Made by a program: the position numbers and the translations under genes
Shown: piece by piece, positions 45,401-56,446 of the stretch
Position numbering within the stretch: position 1 is the first letter of the stretch
Layout: the number at the start of each line of letters is the position of its first letter
Assembly (NCBI GenBank): GCA_958295665.1
Contig: OY282559.1
Span: 247,252,764 to 247,316,763, forward strand
Reading direction: 5' to 3'
DNA: 64,000 nucleotides
Source: Tipula vernalis
Lineage: Eukaryota; Arthropoda; Insecta; Diptera; Tipulidae
Notes under the pieces: model-generated
Told to the model about the DNA's origin: nothing
What the model saw: only the letters and a program-made list of their open reading frames with translations
Database searches by the model: none

Positions 45401-47968
45401 GTTTAGTTAATAAAATGGGGGAAAATCCAAAAAATACAAGAAAAAGGAGTTTAGATTGATTATTACATTGTTCTACTAACTACTCGTATTAGACTATATG
45501 TATACATACATGCATATTATATACGTTACAATTCTATCATCTACGCTAAATTTTGTGCAAGAAACGAATGTAAATTTGTTATTTTCTTCTGAAGATTCGT
45601 AGATTGTTAGTGCTCGTAAAATTACTGTGTTTGCTAAAGAGTTTATTTTTTATTTTTTTTGTTTATTTTTAATTAAATCGAACAGTTTTAACCATTTACA
45701 CCATTTGCAAATGGGAAATTTGTTTATTTTGCTATGGTTTACTGAAATCGTTCACCTCGTAAATAACTAGTAGCGTTAGTAAAAAGTAGGGTCAACGAGA
45801 AGTTTTATTTTGTCCGCTTTAAGGATGCATTTTTGAGATTAAATTTAGGATGTACTACCTAATAAATTTATGTAAACTAAACAATTAAATTGGGAAGTAA
45901 TACAGAATTCATCACTCACCTGTCTTGTCTAAAATACTGGTTGTAATTTACATATGATTAAATGGTTTGTAAAAAGACGTTTAATGTTCTTTATAAATTC
46001 TTTAAAAATATTTCGGAAAAATGGGATATATTCTGACAAAGGAGGAAAATTCTTTAATGAATCTTTTGGAAAATTGAGATTTTATTCTATTTTATTATAG
46101 TTGAATGAATTGTGCATTGTAGCCCTTGATTGAATATCAATTCTATGTCTGGAACTCTAAACTCTTTTTTTTAATTTCCAGAGAAAAAATTAGTTTTCAT
46201 CACCCATTAACAAGGTACATTAAGGACAGAATGCATTCTAATAAGGAAATATTGATTGCGAGGTAAAACAAAGCTGACGTAGCATTCACTGATTGCAAAC
46301 TTGAAAAGGATTGAATCAATTCAGAGCTTTATTCGGAAGAAAACTATTTACAAATGTCTTTTAGAAAGCCTTGAGATATTATACCTATTGCAAATATATC
46401 ACCAAAGTTAATAAAAAAAAAAAATGTCTCTAAAAAAATTTAAATGTTTTTCTTTAGGAAAAAAAACTACAAAATGATTGTAAAAATTCCCCAAAAATAA
46501 TTGGAACAACGCCCGAATTATGTGGAGTATATTTGTACCACGCAAAGATAAAAATCAAATAAAAATTAATGCAAAACATGTCAAATAGGTAGGTGATTCT
46601 GATTACAAATAAATAACATAAACTTTTTTAACGTTTTTTAGGAAAGCCTCTAAAAACTCAGGCTTTAACTTTCTTAAACTAAGCACAAAGATACTGTCTT
46701 TCTTTGGGAATCATGAAAATTTTACAACTCGAAATTTTAAATAAATGGTCATCTTAAGTAGAGAGAAGTCCAAATTGACCGTTTCTGGAAAATGTCTTTA
46801 TATATGTATGAGTGTGCGGGTGTTTATGTGTTCTCTAACTCAGAAATCAACACCTCTAGAATTATGAAATTTTGGGTTTAGAGGTAATATTATGTGGAGA
46901 TTTGCACCAACTATTTTGGCTTCGATCGAGCAAGGGAATCTAGGTGCTTCCAAACTATCTATTTTGAAACTGACTTGAAAACTGTATCTTCTTGTACAAG
47001 AAAGACGGGTGTTGACATCAACATAAAACCGCTATTAATTTTTTTTTTTGGTTTTGTTGTATTGGTTTAAAAATGAAATTAATTCTTCATGCGACAAATC
47101 TAACTTTAAGCAAAATAAAAATACATGTAGCGACACCTTGTTTGATATCTGTTTTTTTATCTTGTTAAAACTGCTAGCACCCCCTTAATAGCCCTACAAA
47201 TAAAAAGGACATACAAAGAAAACAAAATAAATGTTTTTAAATGTCTTATAAATATTCCCAATTAATTTTCAATACAATCACATATTTCAAAATGGTATAT
47301 TTCAAGACAAGATTTTCATAACAAATAAAACGTACAGCCGGGACCCAAATTTTAGAATTTTACAAATAAAGGTTGCAGTACGCTTAATCGTACACCATAA
47401 ACAAACATATACATATATACATATATGATGTGTTCCATTATAACAAGTCATATTTTTGGCAATTTTCGAAGTCGACCTCACCAATTTTGATTTTTTGATT
47501 TTACCGCGTTCGTTATGCAAAGAAATCGGACGCACATATAAGGAGAATATAAAAGTTTTGCAGTGAATGTAAATTTGTGGATGTACACGGTCTACTAAAT
47601 TTTTTCATCGAGAGGCAGCTGTGTCCTCCAGAAGTTAAATCGTTAGGTTATTTAAATAGCTTAAACTCCTACTCTAACGGTACTTTGAAAAACGAATTAT
47701 TCATTAATTTAGCATTATCTAAGGCCTTTCTAAACTGATTCCAGTTTCAAAAATATCTGTTACAGATACCACATCTGCAGTCCGTGTCTACTAAAAAAAA
47801 TTCGTGAACCTCATCCACACAAGCACGCGGGGAAGTGAAACTTCTTTAATCGTAGATGTTATTTGATTATTTGATTTTTTTTATATCAAATTTCAAATTA
47901 CCTACTAACTAGTTAAGTAATACTAGTACTTACTAGTTAAGTAATATATTTTTTCAAGAAAGGGAAAT
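42495..47968. other. About 5.5 kb without recognisable genes
   Basis: AT-rich non-coding sequence. I see one strong hairpin (44704-44851), a GC-richer patch near 43023-43080, CAA repeats near 44521-44540 and scattered T-runs. Short open frames here show no known motifs and no codon bias that I can detect. This may be old intergenic or intronic DNA. Confidence 0.5.
44704..44851. repeat. 148-bp nearly loopless hairpin
   Basis: ACGGTATTCAATTTAAATATT and its complement bound two arms of about 73 bp. They meet at CTCGTTCTCATT-TAAATGAGAACGAG, so there is almost no loop. Mismatches are few. It is either a tiny fold-back element or a palindrome formed by inverted duplication. No gene is near. Confidence 0.8.
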
Positions 47969-48155
47969 TGGCCATAACACAGAACTTTATCTAAAAATAA
48001 TGTTAGAATTAAATTTCCATCATGTATGCTGAATTTCGTCAAAATCGGATAAGAAATTGGCAAGTTCCTTCCTAACTGGCCATATTCGAGAATTTTATCT
48101 GAAAACCATTTTAAAATCCCATTTCTATCGTGCGTGCTAATTTTCATCAAAATCG
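47969..48155. repeat. Two-copy tandem repeat, 108-bp period
   Basis: TGGCCATA starts at 47969 and 48077. Both copies continue with GAAyTTTATCTrAAAA, AAATTTCCATC(A/G)TG(T/C)rTGCT and AATTT(C)(G/A)TCAAAATCGG. Between this and 48370, motifs like TGTCATCCCRGAAAA recur at least three more times. Confidence 0.6.
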
Positions 48156-48380
48156 GTATGTCTGTGAAGTTAGCCCGAAAATTATCCCAGAAAAGTGTGT
48201 TGGCAACACTAATATATAATGATACACCAATATCACGATATTTTACCTGTCATCCCAGAAAATATATCTATCCTGATATTATTTAATGTCAGCCCGGAAA
48301 CTATCATGCTATATTTATGTCATCCCGAAAAAACTAACATGACAGTATTTATCCCGCAAAATTTTTTTACAAGATATGAG

Positions 48381-48404
48381 TTAGGTTAGGTTAGGTTAGG
48401 TTGG
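48381..48404. repeat. (TTAGG)4 tail of the LOA-like LINE
   Basis: Four TTAGG units followed by TTGG. TTAGG is the common insect telomere repeat, but here it is the 3' tail of a LINE (CCTAA units on the LINE strand) and abuts its target duplication, so it is not evidence of a telomere. Confidence 0.85.
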
Positions 48405-51400
48405 AGTGGCTGCTTACGCACACTTAGACCGGTGACGGTCCATTGCGATACCACACGATGTATCCCCTTTTACCCCTATTGGAACCATTTCGAGCTACTT
48501 ATGTAGCGTAAGACGTCCCGCATTTTAATGTTTTCGAGATCCGAGAGGCAGTCCATCCTGAACTTACCTAAGTGTTTGTGCCTTCTGAGAGCCAATGCTG
48601 GACACGAGCAAATTAAGTGGACCAACGTCTCTTCCTCCTCTTCGTCCAAGCAGCTTCTGCAGAAGTCATTAGCCTCCAGACCCAGCCTTCTTGCATGTTC
48701 TCCAAAAAGGCAGTGTCCCGTGAGAATTCCTACGACCGTTTTTAATTCACGTCTGCGTAAGGATATTAATGCCATAGTGCGCCCCAAGTCCAGCTTTGGC
48801 CAAACTTGTCTTGCAACTCTACAGGTGAGGGTGTTAGACCACCTTTCCCCCGCTGAGGATAGCGCCTGCTTCCCAAGTGCTTGTCTCAACGCTGTGATAG
48901 GCCTCCCCAGACTTGCCCTTTCCGGTTGCAGCTGGAGAGTCGTACCATGCCTAGCAAGTTCATCTGCCCTGCAGTTCCCCATGACGCCCGAGTGACCTGG
49001 GACCCAGACTACCTGGATGTTGAAATGCTCACCCATCTCATTTAGAGATGAGTGACAACTCAACGCCACCCGTGACGCCAAAGACACCGATTCTAACGAC
49101 CGGATCGCCGCTTGACTGTCCACATAGATTGTGATATCGTCTGAGGATAACACATTATGCTTCAACCACGTCATGACCTCCTCAATTGCTACGACTTCAG
49201 CTTGGTACACGCTGCAGTAATCAGGGAGACGAATAGAAATATTTACATTTAATTTGTCACAGAATACTTCAGCTCCTACTTTGCCGTCTAGCTTGGAGCC
49301 ATCTGTGAAGAATTGCAACGCTTCGGTTTCCGATAACGGTCTATTCCTCCAGGATTCCCTTGAAGGGAAGGAGGTCCGAAATCGCTTCTCGAAGCGTAGA
49401 GTAGGTTTAATGTAGTCAAGATTCGCCAGCTCATCCTTCAACGATCTGACAATAGTAGAGTGTCCTATACTAAGACACCTCCACTGAGAGACGGCTGCAA
49501 GTCGCACAGCCGTATTTGCCGCCATCTGTTTGTCAAAAATGTCGACCGGAAGAAGGTGCAACATAACCTCTAAGGCACTTGTCGGTGTCAACCTCAATGC
49601 CCCGCTAACAAGCATACAGGCCGTTCTTTGCACTCTCTCAATCTTACTTTTGTAAGTTACCTTGTCCAGAGCTGGCCACCAAACACCCACCCCGTACATG
49701 AGTACAGGTCTCACTAAAGCGGTGTAGAGCCAGTGTACCAGCTCCGGCTTCAGACCCCATTTATGACCAATGGCGTTCCTACAGGAGTACAAAACAATAG
49801 AAGCTTTGTTTATTCTCTCCAACATGTTGGGCTTCCAACTAAGCTTACTGTCCAAGATAATGCCCAGATATCTAGCTCTATCAGTAAAAGCAAGTCTCGT
49901 GCCATTTAAGGTAGGAGGGACAACTACCGGGATTTTGTATTTCTTAGTAAAGAGTACCAGCTCTGTCTTGGACGGGTTAATACCAAGTCCACATTTGCCA
50001 GCCCATTCCGTAATGATGGTAAGCGCATTCTGCATTACGTCTACAATCGTGCCCAGGAATTTCCCGGTAACAGCTAAAGCTACGTCATCTGCGTACGCGA
50101 TAACTTCAATACCCTCTCCCTCCAATTCAAGTAGTAACCCGTTTACCACTATGTTCCAGAGAAGAGGGGACAGAACCCCCCCCCCCCCTGCGGAGTTCCC
50201 CTAGTTACTCGCCTCTTGAAGGTGGAGTCCCCCAACTTCGAGCTAACAATCCTGCTTCCCAGCATATAATTGATTAAACCTATCAGAGGAACGTCCACCT
50301 CCAAAAATTACAATCCCTCCTTGATTGCCTCCGCTTTCACATTATTAAAGGCGCCCTCTATATCCAGGAAGGCCACCAAACAGAATTCCTTCGAATTAAT
50401 CGATTTCTCAATCGTAGACACCAAGGCGTGCAGAGCAGTGTCCACAGATCTACCCTTTGTGTACGCATGCTGAGACGATGCCCACTTCCTGGCACCTATT
50501 TTATCTCTGATGTATACATCCAGCAGCCTTTCCAAGGTTTTCAAAAGAAAGGATGATAGAGTTATTGGTCTTAGGTCCTTAGGATAGACATGTGAGCTTT
50601 TCCCCGCTTTCGGTATGAACACCACATTGACCTCCGTCCAGTACCTAGGAATATAGCCCAGCTTCAAACACCCTTTGAATATAGCTTCCAGGTAGGGAAG
50701 AATAAATTCTGAGTTGTTTTGAAGTTCCGCTGGTATAATTTGATCCGGACCAGCCGATTTAAATGGTTTAAAACCCCTCAGTGCCCATAGGATCCGTTTT
50801 CTGGTTTAGATATCCTCTGTGGTTACTGACAGTGATTCCTGATGATTGCTACGCACCAACAGGTCTTCAAAGCTCCCTAGGAAGTGTGTCTCGAAGAGAA
50901 GGTCCAGAGATTCTCCACTAGAAGCTGTCCAAGATCCGTCCGGTTTTATCAAAAAACTAGGACTAGATGTACTTTTGGAAAGAATCTTCCTAAGGCGGGA
51001 GGTTTCGGATACCTCTTCCATATTATCACAGAAGATTCTCCAAGACCTCCTTTGTGCCTTTCTTAATTGTTTCTTATAAATTCTGAGTTTCTCCTTATAG
51101 GAGTCCCAATCCTGAGCCTCCCTTGTATTTTTGGCTCTATTAAAGGCTATCATACAAGCCTTACGATAGGTTCCCAGTTCCCTGGACCACCATACCGGTT
51201 TTTGCCTACCCCTAGGCCTAGCCAGTGGGCAGGCAGCGCGAAAGGATCGGTTGCATGCGCTAGTAACGCTAGCCACCATGTCCTCCAGCTCCCCAACGGT
51301 CGTCGGGGGCTCCATAGCCCTCGTCGGTAACATTTCCTCCAATAATTCCCCATATTTGCTCCAGTTGATCCTTCTAGGGTTCCTGAAGGCTTCCCGGGTA

Positions 51401-51463
51401 GCAGGGTGAATATCGAGGCTATAGGTTAAATATCGATGATCAGAAAAGGAGTGTTCCTTATCC
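48384..51463 (-). mobile_element. 5'-truncated LOA-like LINE with 13-bp target duplication
   Basis: AAGATATGAGTTA occurs at 48371-48383 and again at 51464-51476, directly flanking the element. The element begins within the endonuclease (SFSDHRYLTYSL), so it is 5'-truncated as is usual for target-primed reverse transcription. It ends after ORF2 with a short 3' UTR and, on the plus strand, four TTAGG units adjoining the duplication. Confidence 0.92.
48476..51459 (-). pseudogene. LOA-like LINE ORF2: endonuclease end, RT, RNase H
   Basis: Pieces: endonuclease end and linker (51459-50806, PVWWSRELGTYRKACMIAFN); RT (50667-50308 with YWTEVNVVFIPKAGK, DLRPITLSSFLLKTLE and AFLDIEGAFNNV); then GTPQGG just before a 13-C run; then the 557-residue frame 50149-48476. 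In that frame YADD is at 19-22 and the RNase H tetrad is D283 (FTDGS), E318 (YQAEVVA), D344 (YVDSQ) and D396 (GNCRADELA). A terminal finger CRSCLDEEEEETLVHLICSC follows. Lesions are an in-frame TAA at 50310-50308, a length change in the C run at 50176-50188 and damage near 50800. The RNase H-bearing layout fits LOA/R1-related elements. Confidence 0.88.
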
Positions 51464-51666
51464 AAGATATGAGTTAATAACATGTAAAAATATTTTTTTG
51501 GGATAAATTTATACGGATATTTTTTGTGTTTTCTAGCCAACAGCTGCACATTTTCAATACGAGAAGCGGAGCTATAGTTAAACGTTAGTTGTAATTCCAA
51601 GAATTGGTGCAAGAAACCATCACAAGCACAAGTATAAAAATTCTAGATCCAACTAGGATTCTTAAA

Positions 51667-52005
51667 AGTCATACAAAATATCAATTAACGAGCACGGCTT
51701 GGTATAGGTTTTGTAGGCCATGGATACAGCTTGCCATTGGGTACAGTTAAAAAAATTGTATTACCCGTTAGGCAGATATAGTCCCTTGAAGTCATACAAG
51801 ATATCAATTAGCGAGCACGGTTTGATGTAGGTATTGTAGGCCATGGATACAGCTTGCTTATGACCACAGTAAAAAAAAAATGTATTAGCCGTTAGGTGGA
51901 TATAGTCCCTTGAAGTCATATAAGGTATCAATTAACGAGCACGGCTTCGTAGAGGTTTTGTAGGCCATAGATACAGCTTGCTTATGGCCAAAGTAAAAAA
52001 AAATA
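51667..52005. repeat. Three-copy tandem repeat, ~124-bp unit
   Basis: AGTCATA(C/T)AA starts at 51667, 51790 and 51914. Each copy continues ATCAATTA(A)CGAGCACGG, TTTTGTAGGCCATRGATACAGC and an A-run near the end, then GTTAGG(T/C)(G)GATATAGTCCCTTGA in the first two. No coding capacity. Probably a local satellite. Confidence 0.85.
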
Positions 52006-52009
52006 TTAA

Positions 52010-52473
52010 TGATGAAGTTTATTTTTACATTGGCACCAATAGCTCAATTTGGCCAAAAATGTAGATATGTAAACCATACTACTACTACTACAATTTTGCA
52101 TATATCATATCAAACGAAAGAGAAGAAAGTTGCATCGAGTCACATATACCATTTTTGCCCGCTTAAGTACCAAATAAATTATAATCTATAAGGGACATCG
52201 CTTTCAAAAAATATCCAAGGGTAGTAAATTTCTAGAGATAGCCTCATTAGACATTTAACTTTTTTTATTAATCATTTTTTCTTTTTATCGAAAGGAAAAC
52301 GTAAACAAAAGCAATTAACACGAATAAAAATGACCACTACTTCGGCATAAGTTATAGCAAAAAAATTAATTTTATTTTATATTTATGTACCAAAAATTCA
52401 AAATTCTTAAAGCTGACATCTCTAAAAAATTTCTTGTACTATTACTTTCACGTGTTAAATAGAAATAAATTAT
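52010..52473. other. AT-rich spacer, no gene seen
   Basis: Between the tandem repeat and the inverted LTR. It has short ACTACTACT and A-run stretches only. Confidence 0.5.
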
Positions 52474-52928
52474 TGTTACGTTTTTGCCTTGTCAATCAAG
52501 GTTCGTATCACTGGATTGTGAATAATACAAACTCAATTCAATTTATCACCAACGAATTTATTTATTTCACAAAATTTATTACAACACAGTTTATCAATAA
52601 AAATTCACAAAATCACTTTATATAAATTATTCTTAAATTTTACTGATCACTTTTACTTTATTTATCGCACTACAACACTTTTTAAATCACTTTTTAATTC
52701 CTTTTAATCTTTATACTATCGCTTACCAAATATTACTAAATCCAATTCGACTTCGTTCTCCTTTTTATATACACAAACCAAGCTTCTAGAAAGCTCATGA
52801 CTTTTCCAGTTAGAATAGCGCAGAAACACTACGTAACAATTTTATCATGGAAAATTCCATTTTAGTACAGTTAAACATTGAGCTATTCATTTAACTTCTT
52901 TTATTACACACTAGGTGTCACCGTCACA
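52474..52928 (-). repeat. Inverted copy of the Gypsy LTR
   Basis: Begins TGTTACG and ends CCGTCACA, the reverse complement of the LTR at 52938-53382, to which it matches along its whole length with scattered differences. Nothing of the element's inside lies beyond its outer end, so it is an LTR alone, head to head with the other across 9 bp. Confidence 0.9.
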
Positions 52929-52937
52929 TTATTATAC

Positions 52938-53382
52938 TGTGACGGTGACACCTAGTGTGTAATAGAATAAGTTGAAATTAATAGCTCAATGTTAAACTGT
53001 TCTAAATGGAGTTTTCCATGATAAAATTGTTCTACACTATTCTAACTAGAAAAATCATGAGCTTTCTAGAAGTTTGGTTTGTGTATATAAAAAGGCAAAC
53101 GAAGTCGAATTGGATTTAGTAATATTTGGTAAGCGATAGTATAAAGATTAAAAAGGAATTAAAAAGTGATTTTAAAAGTGTTTTTGTGCGAAATAAGAAG
53201 TAAAAGTGATCAGTAAAATTTGAAAATAATTTATATAAAGTGATTTTGTGAATTTTGATTGACAAACTGTGTTGTAATAAATTTTGTGAAATAAATAAAT
53301 TCGTTGGAGATAAATTAAATTGATTTTGTATTATTCACAATCCAGTGATACGAACCTTGAGTGACCAGGCAAAAACGTAACA
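52938..53382 (+). repeat. 5' LTR of a Gypsy-type retrotransposon
   Basis: TGTGACGGTGAC...ACGTAACA, 445 bp. Directly downstream is ATTTGGTGACAGCGGTGGG, a typical Gypsy primer-site and leader context. A TATATAAAA box at 53084-53092 could be its promoter. The last ~150 bp recur at 55542-55694. Confidence 0.9.
53084..53092 (+). promoter_or_regulatory. TATA box within the Gypsy LTR
   Basis: TATATAAAA about 290 bp before the LTR end, where a U3 promoter would sit. The inverted LTR carries the matching TTTTTATATA at about 52770. The two would fire away from each other. Confidence 0.5.
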
Positions 53383-53404
53383 ATTTGGTGACAGCGGTGG
53401 GATT

Positions 53405-54735
53405 ATGAATAAAAAGATAAAGAAAATGATACTCAGCGAATTAAAAGTTCCAGAATTAAAGAGCGAACTTGAGAAACGGGGTTTGGCTACTGATGGTGGT
53501 AAAGCAGTTTTACAAGCGTGACTACGTGATGCCATGGAAAAAGAAGGGCTGGACGCGGAACGTCATGATTTTGGAGAGAAAGTAACGGATGCGGCAACCG
53601 TAGAGCAGAAAGCAGAAGATAAACAACCGTTGGTCGAAAAGACACAAGAACATTCTGAAAGTTTCGATTTGTCGCAGTTAATAGCTGCTATGAACCAGAT
53701 GACGGGACAGATGAGTCTAATGAAACAACAAAACGAACGACAGCTAGGAGAAATTAAAAATCAAATGGCGCAACAAGCAGTGCAGTCAAACCAGGAAATA
53801 AAACACGAAATGAAACAACAGTTGGGCGAAATTAAGGAGTCAACCCAAATTATAGAGCGTCAGATGGGGGAAATTGCCGAAGGTCAAAAGAAAATGGACG
53901 AGAAAATTTTAGAACTGTCTACAAATGTTCATGGTGAAATAGAGAAATTGCAGGGGGAATTACATTCAGAAATTCAACATGTTAGAACTGAATTTAAGAC
54001 GGAGAATCAACAGGTTGAAGAAAAGTTTCAACGTCTAGAGAAAGAGCTGGTTGAGGTCAGAGCAAGTGAAACAACGACGCAAGTGGTACAAACCGTCCAA
54101 TCAATCAAGTTAAAACCACCAAACTTCGACGGTACAACATCTTTCGGCATTTTCAAATTTCAATTTGAAACGGCAGCCATTCAAAACCGTTGGAATGATG
54201 AACATCTTGTCGCAGCGTTAATATTGGCCCTTAAAGATGAAGCTGCGGAGGCCTTACAGACAATTCCGGAAAAAGATCGCAACAGTTATCTCGAAATTAT
54301 GAAGGCGCTGGATATTAAGTACGGCAGTGATCACAAGCGGGAAATCTATCTAATGGAATTGAAAAGCCGCTACCAAAAGGGAGGAGAATCACTTCAGGAA
54401 TTTTCATCGGCAATCGAGCGATTAGTACATCTAGCACATACCAGTACATCGGCCGATTATATGGAAAGGCTAAAAATTGACGCATTCATTGACGGCATTC
54501 GAGATCCAGAAACACGCAGGGCAGTGATGTTGTCACCTAAAGCAACCTTTGCGGAAACCATTCCTTGTGCGTTAACAAATGAAACTGCACAAGCCATCAC
54601 CAAACTGTCAATGAAAATACGCCGAGTGGAAATCGACACCAGCATAAACACAGAACGGTCAACACCAAGACGGAAGCGGCAAAATCAAATGTTGGGCATG
54701 TGATAAAATCGGTCACATCTCACGGGACTGCTGGG
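53405..54735 (+). pseudogene. gag: Gypsy gag with N-terminal SAP-like motif
   Basis: From ATG 53405 the first 38 codons read MNKKIKKMILSELKVPELKS and then ELEKRGLATDGGKAVLQA, a SAP (DNA-binding helix-loop-helix) pattern. A TGA at 53519-53521 interrupts the same frame. From 53534 it is open for 389 codons: a Gln/Glu-rich coiled coil (about residues 55-165), then the retrotransposon gag core (PPNFDGTTSFGIFKFQFETA, LKDEAAEALQTIPE, RYQKGGESLQEFSSAIERLV). Near 54690 a frame change leads to the zinc knuckle CWACDKIGHISRDC. This order is close to other insect Gypsy gags. It would form capsids. The stop and the shift break it. Confidence 0.85.
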
Positions 54736-54789
54736 AATTAAGAAGAAAAAGGGAAAGATCACCATCTCCTATGCAGCGACGACCAAGCG

Positions 54790-55541
54790 GGGAGCAGGCG
54801 TTGGCTACGCAAGAAGGCCAAATGACGGCGGAGCCGTTAAACTACAAAGAGTCAGCTTAAAGGGGCAGAAACTGACTCCCACAACCGATTGCCCCATAAC
54901 CTCCATCCGCGTTTCGAAAGTAGCAAGGGGCGGTGACAGCTTAACAATCAAAGGCGACATTGATGGCACGGATTGCATCATCACTCTGGATACGGGAGCA
55001 AATCGCACGATTGTCCATAAAGATCTGATCGATGGAGGTGTACAACCAGCTAATGGATTGAAGTTACAAACAGCAACTGGAGCCAATAATAAAAGGCAAA
55101 AAGATGGTGAAAATAAAAATCGGGAGAACTCTTTTCAACACGAAGTGCTGATTGCAGATATTGTGGATGAAGTCATAATGGGTATGGACTTCATGAGGTC
55201 AAATGGCTTCGCGGTGGATGTTAGACGAGCAGTTTTAAGTTACGATAACATCGAGTTGCCACTTCAATCTAGCAGTGCCGGAGCAACTATCAGTCGAATT
55301 ATTATTGATCATCGGGAGAAGCTGCCACCGAATTCGGAGACGATCCTATGGGGAAAATTGGAGGGAGGTCGACATGCAAGGGCATAAAGAAATGGTAGAA
55401 CAACTTATGCAGAAATGGACCGAGGATCTTACCGAGGCACAGAAACATTCTGCACATCAACTACTCAAACGGTACACGTCCATATTCTGCAGTACATCGG
55501 ATAATAACGGAAGGACCACAATGGTAAAGCACCGCATTGCC
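54790..55541 (+). pseudogene. Gypsy protease and pol leader, cut before RT
   Basis: CIITLDTGANRTIVHKDLI (DTG site at 54989-55000) and VDEVIMGMDFMRSNGFAVDV form a retropepsin. Next come the DLTEAQKHSAHQLLKRY leader and RTTMVKHRIA, which normally precede the RT palm. Sequence then passes at about 55542 directly into the LTR end, so RT, RNase H, integrase and most of the 3' LTR are deleted. Frame changes lie at about 54690-55050 and 55385. Confidence 0.85.
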
Positions 55542-55694
55542 AATTATATAAAGTGATTTTGTGAATTTTTATTGTAAACTGTGTTGTAATAAATTTTGTG
55601 AAATAAATATATTCGTTGGTGATAAATTGAATTGAGTTTGTATTATTCACAATCCAGTGATACGAACCTTGATTGACAAGGCAGAAACGTAACA
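55542..55694 (+). repeat. 3' LTR remnant of the Gypsy element
   Basis: AATTATATAAAGTGATTTTG to AGAAACGTAACA matches the last ~150 bp of the 5' LTR. The upstream two thirds are lost with the internal deletion. Confidence 0.9.
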
Positions 55695-55700
55695 CTATAT

Positions 55701-56444
55701 TTGTGGTTTTCCAATCGACCACCGCAAGTACTTATAGGCCCTTGTGGTTTATGTCTTTGCTAAATCGTCTACTCGTAACTGCTCTTCTGCTAGGTGATAT
55801 TTGGTAATAATTTACAACAATAAAGCTAAAATTTATTTTTGAAATATTTATTTTAATATTTTATCACGATAAATTTAAAAAATTAAACCACAATCGCATT
55901 ATTTTCTGGTATTATGTGAATTAAAAATTTAGAGGTTATATTTTGCTCGTGCCATGAGACATATATCTCGGTACATCTTTCCATGATAGAGTTAACCTAG
56001 GTTCAACTCGGTTTATGTGCATGGAAACGCGTATTAGGGTAGAGTTTCGTTAAATCCAAATAAACTCGACGAATCTTGTTTGTTTGAGTTAGATTCTATC
56101 TGTCAAACATTTTTAAAAATTATGAATGGCGCATCGTATATTACTAAATATATTTCCCCAAAATAATTAAAAAAATACTCAAAAATGTCGTTGTCAACGT
56201 TATGACGATATATCAAAGCAAAATAAAAATTTTGTTTTTGTTCAATACGCAATTTTATATTTTTATTCTATCGAAATATTTTTCTTCAACTCTAAATCCT
56301 AACTCTGTTTATGGAAACGGTACGGGTTAGCACCGCCATATTTTCAACTCAACGAAACCTAAACCTGTTTGAGCTCGGTACATGGAAACATGGTAATATT
56401 TTTCGCACTTATAAGTACTTGCGGTGGTCGATTGGAAACCACAA
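55701..56444. mobile_element. 744-bp inverted-repeat MITE
   Basis: TTGTGGTTTTCCAATCGACC at the left and GGTCGATTGGAAACCACAA at the right are inverted, continuing ACCGCAAGTACTTATA / TATAAGTACTTGCGGT. Inside, related short motifs (GTTCAACTCGGTTTATG, CATGGAAACG) occur in both orientations. No gene. It lies right against the Gypsy remnant and the next fold-back, and I could not define a target duplication. Confidence 0.7.
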
Positions 56445-56446
56445 TT

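Noticed and set aside
48381..48404. TTAGG repeats as a telomere or telomere-proximal signal
   Set aside because: They are the tail of a LINE flanked by a 13-bp target duplication and are only four units long.
53335..53535. Minus-strand frame over the start of gag
   Set aside because: It lies opposite the SAP-like gag start and the primer site, with no homology that I recognise.
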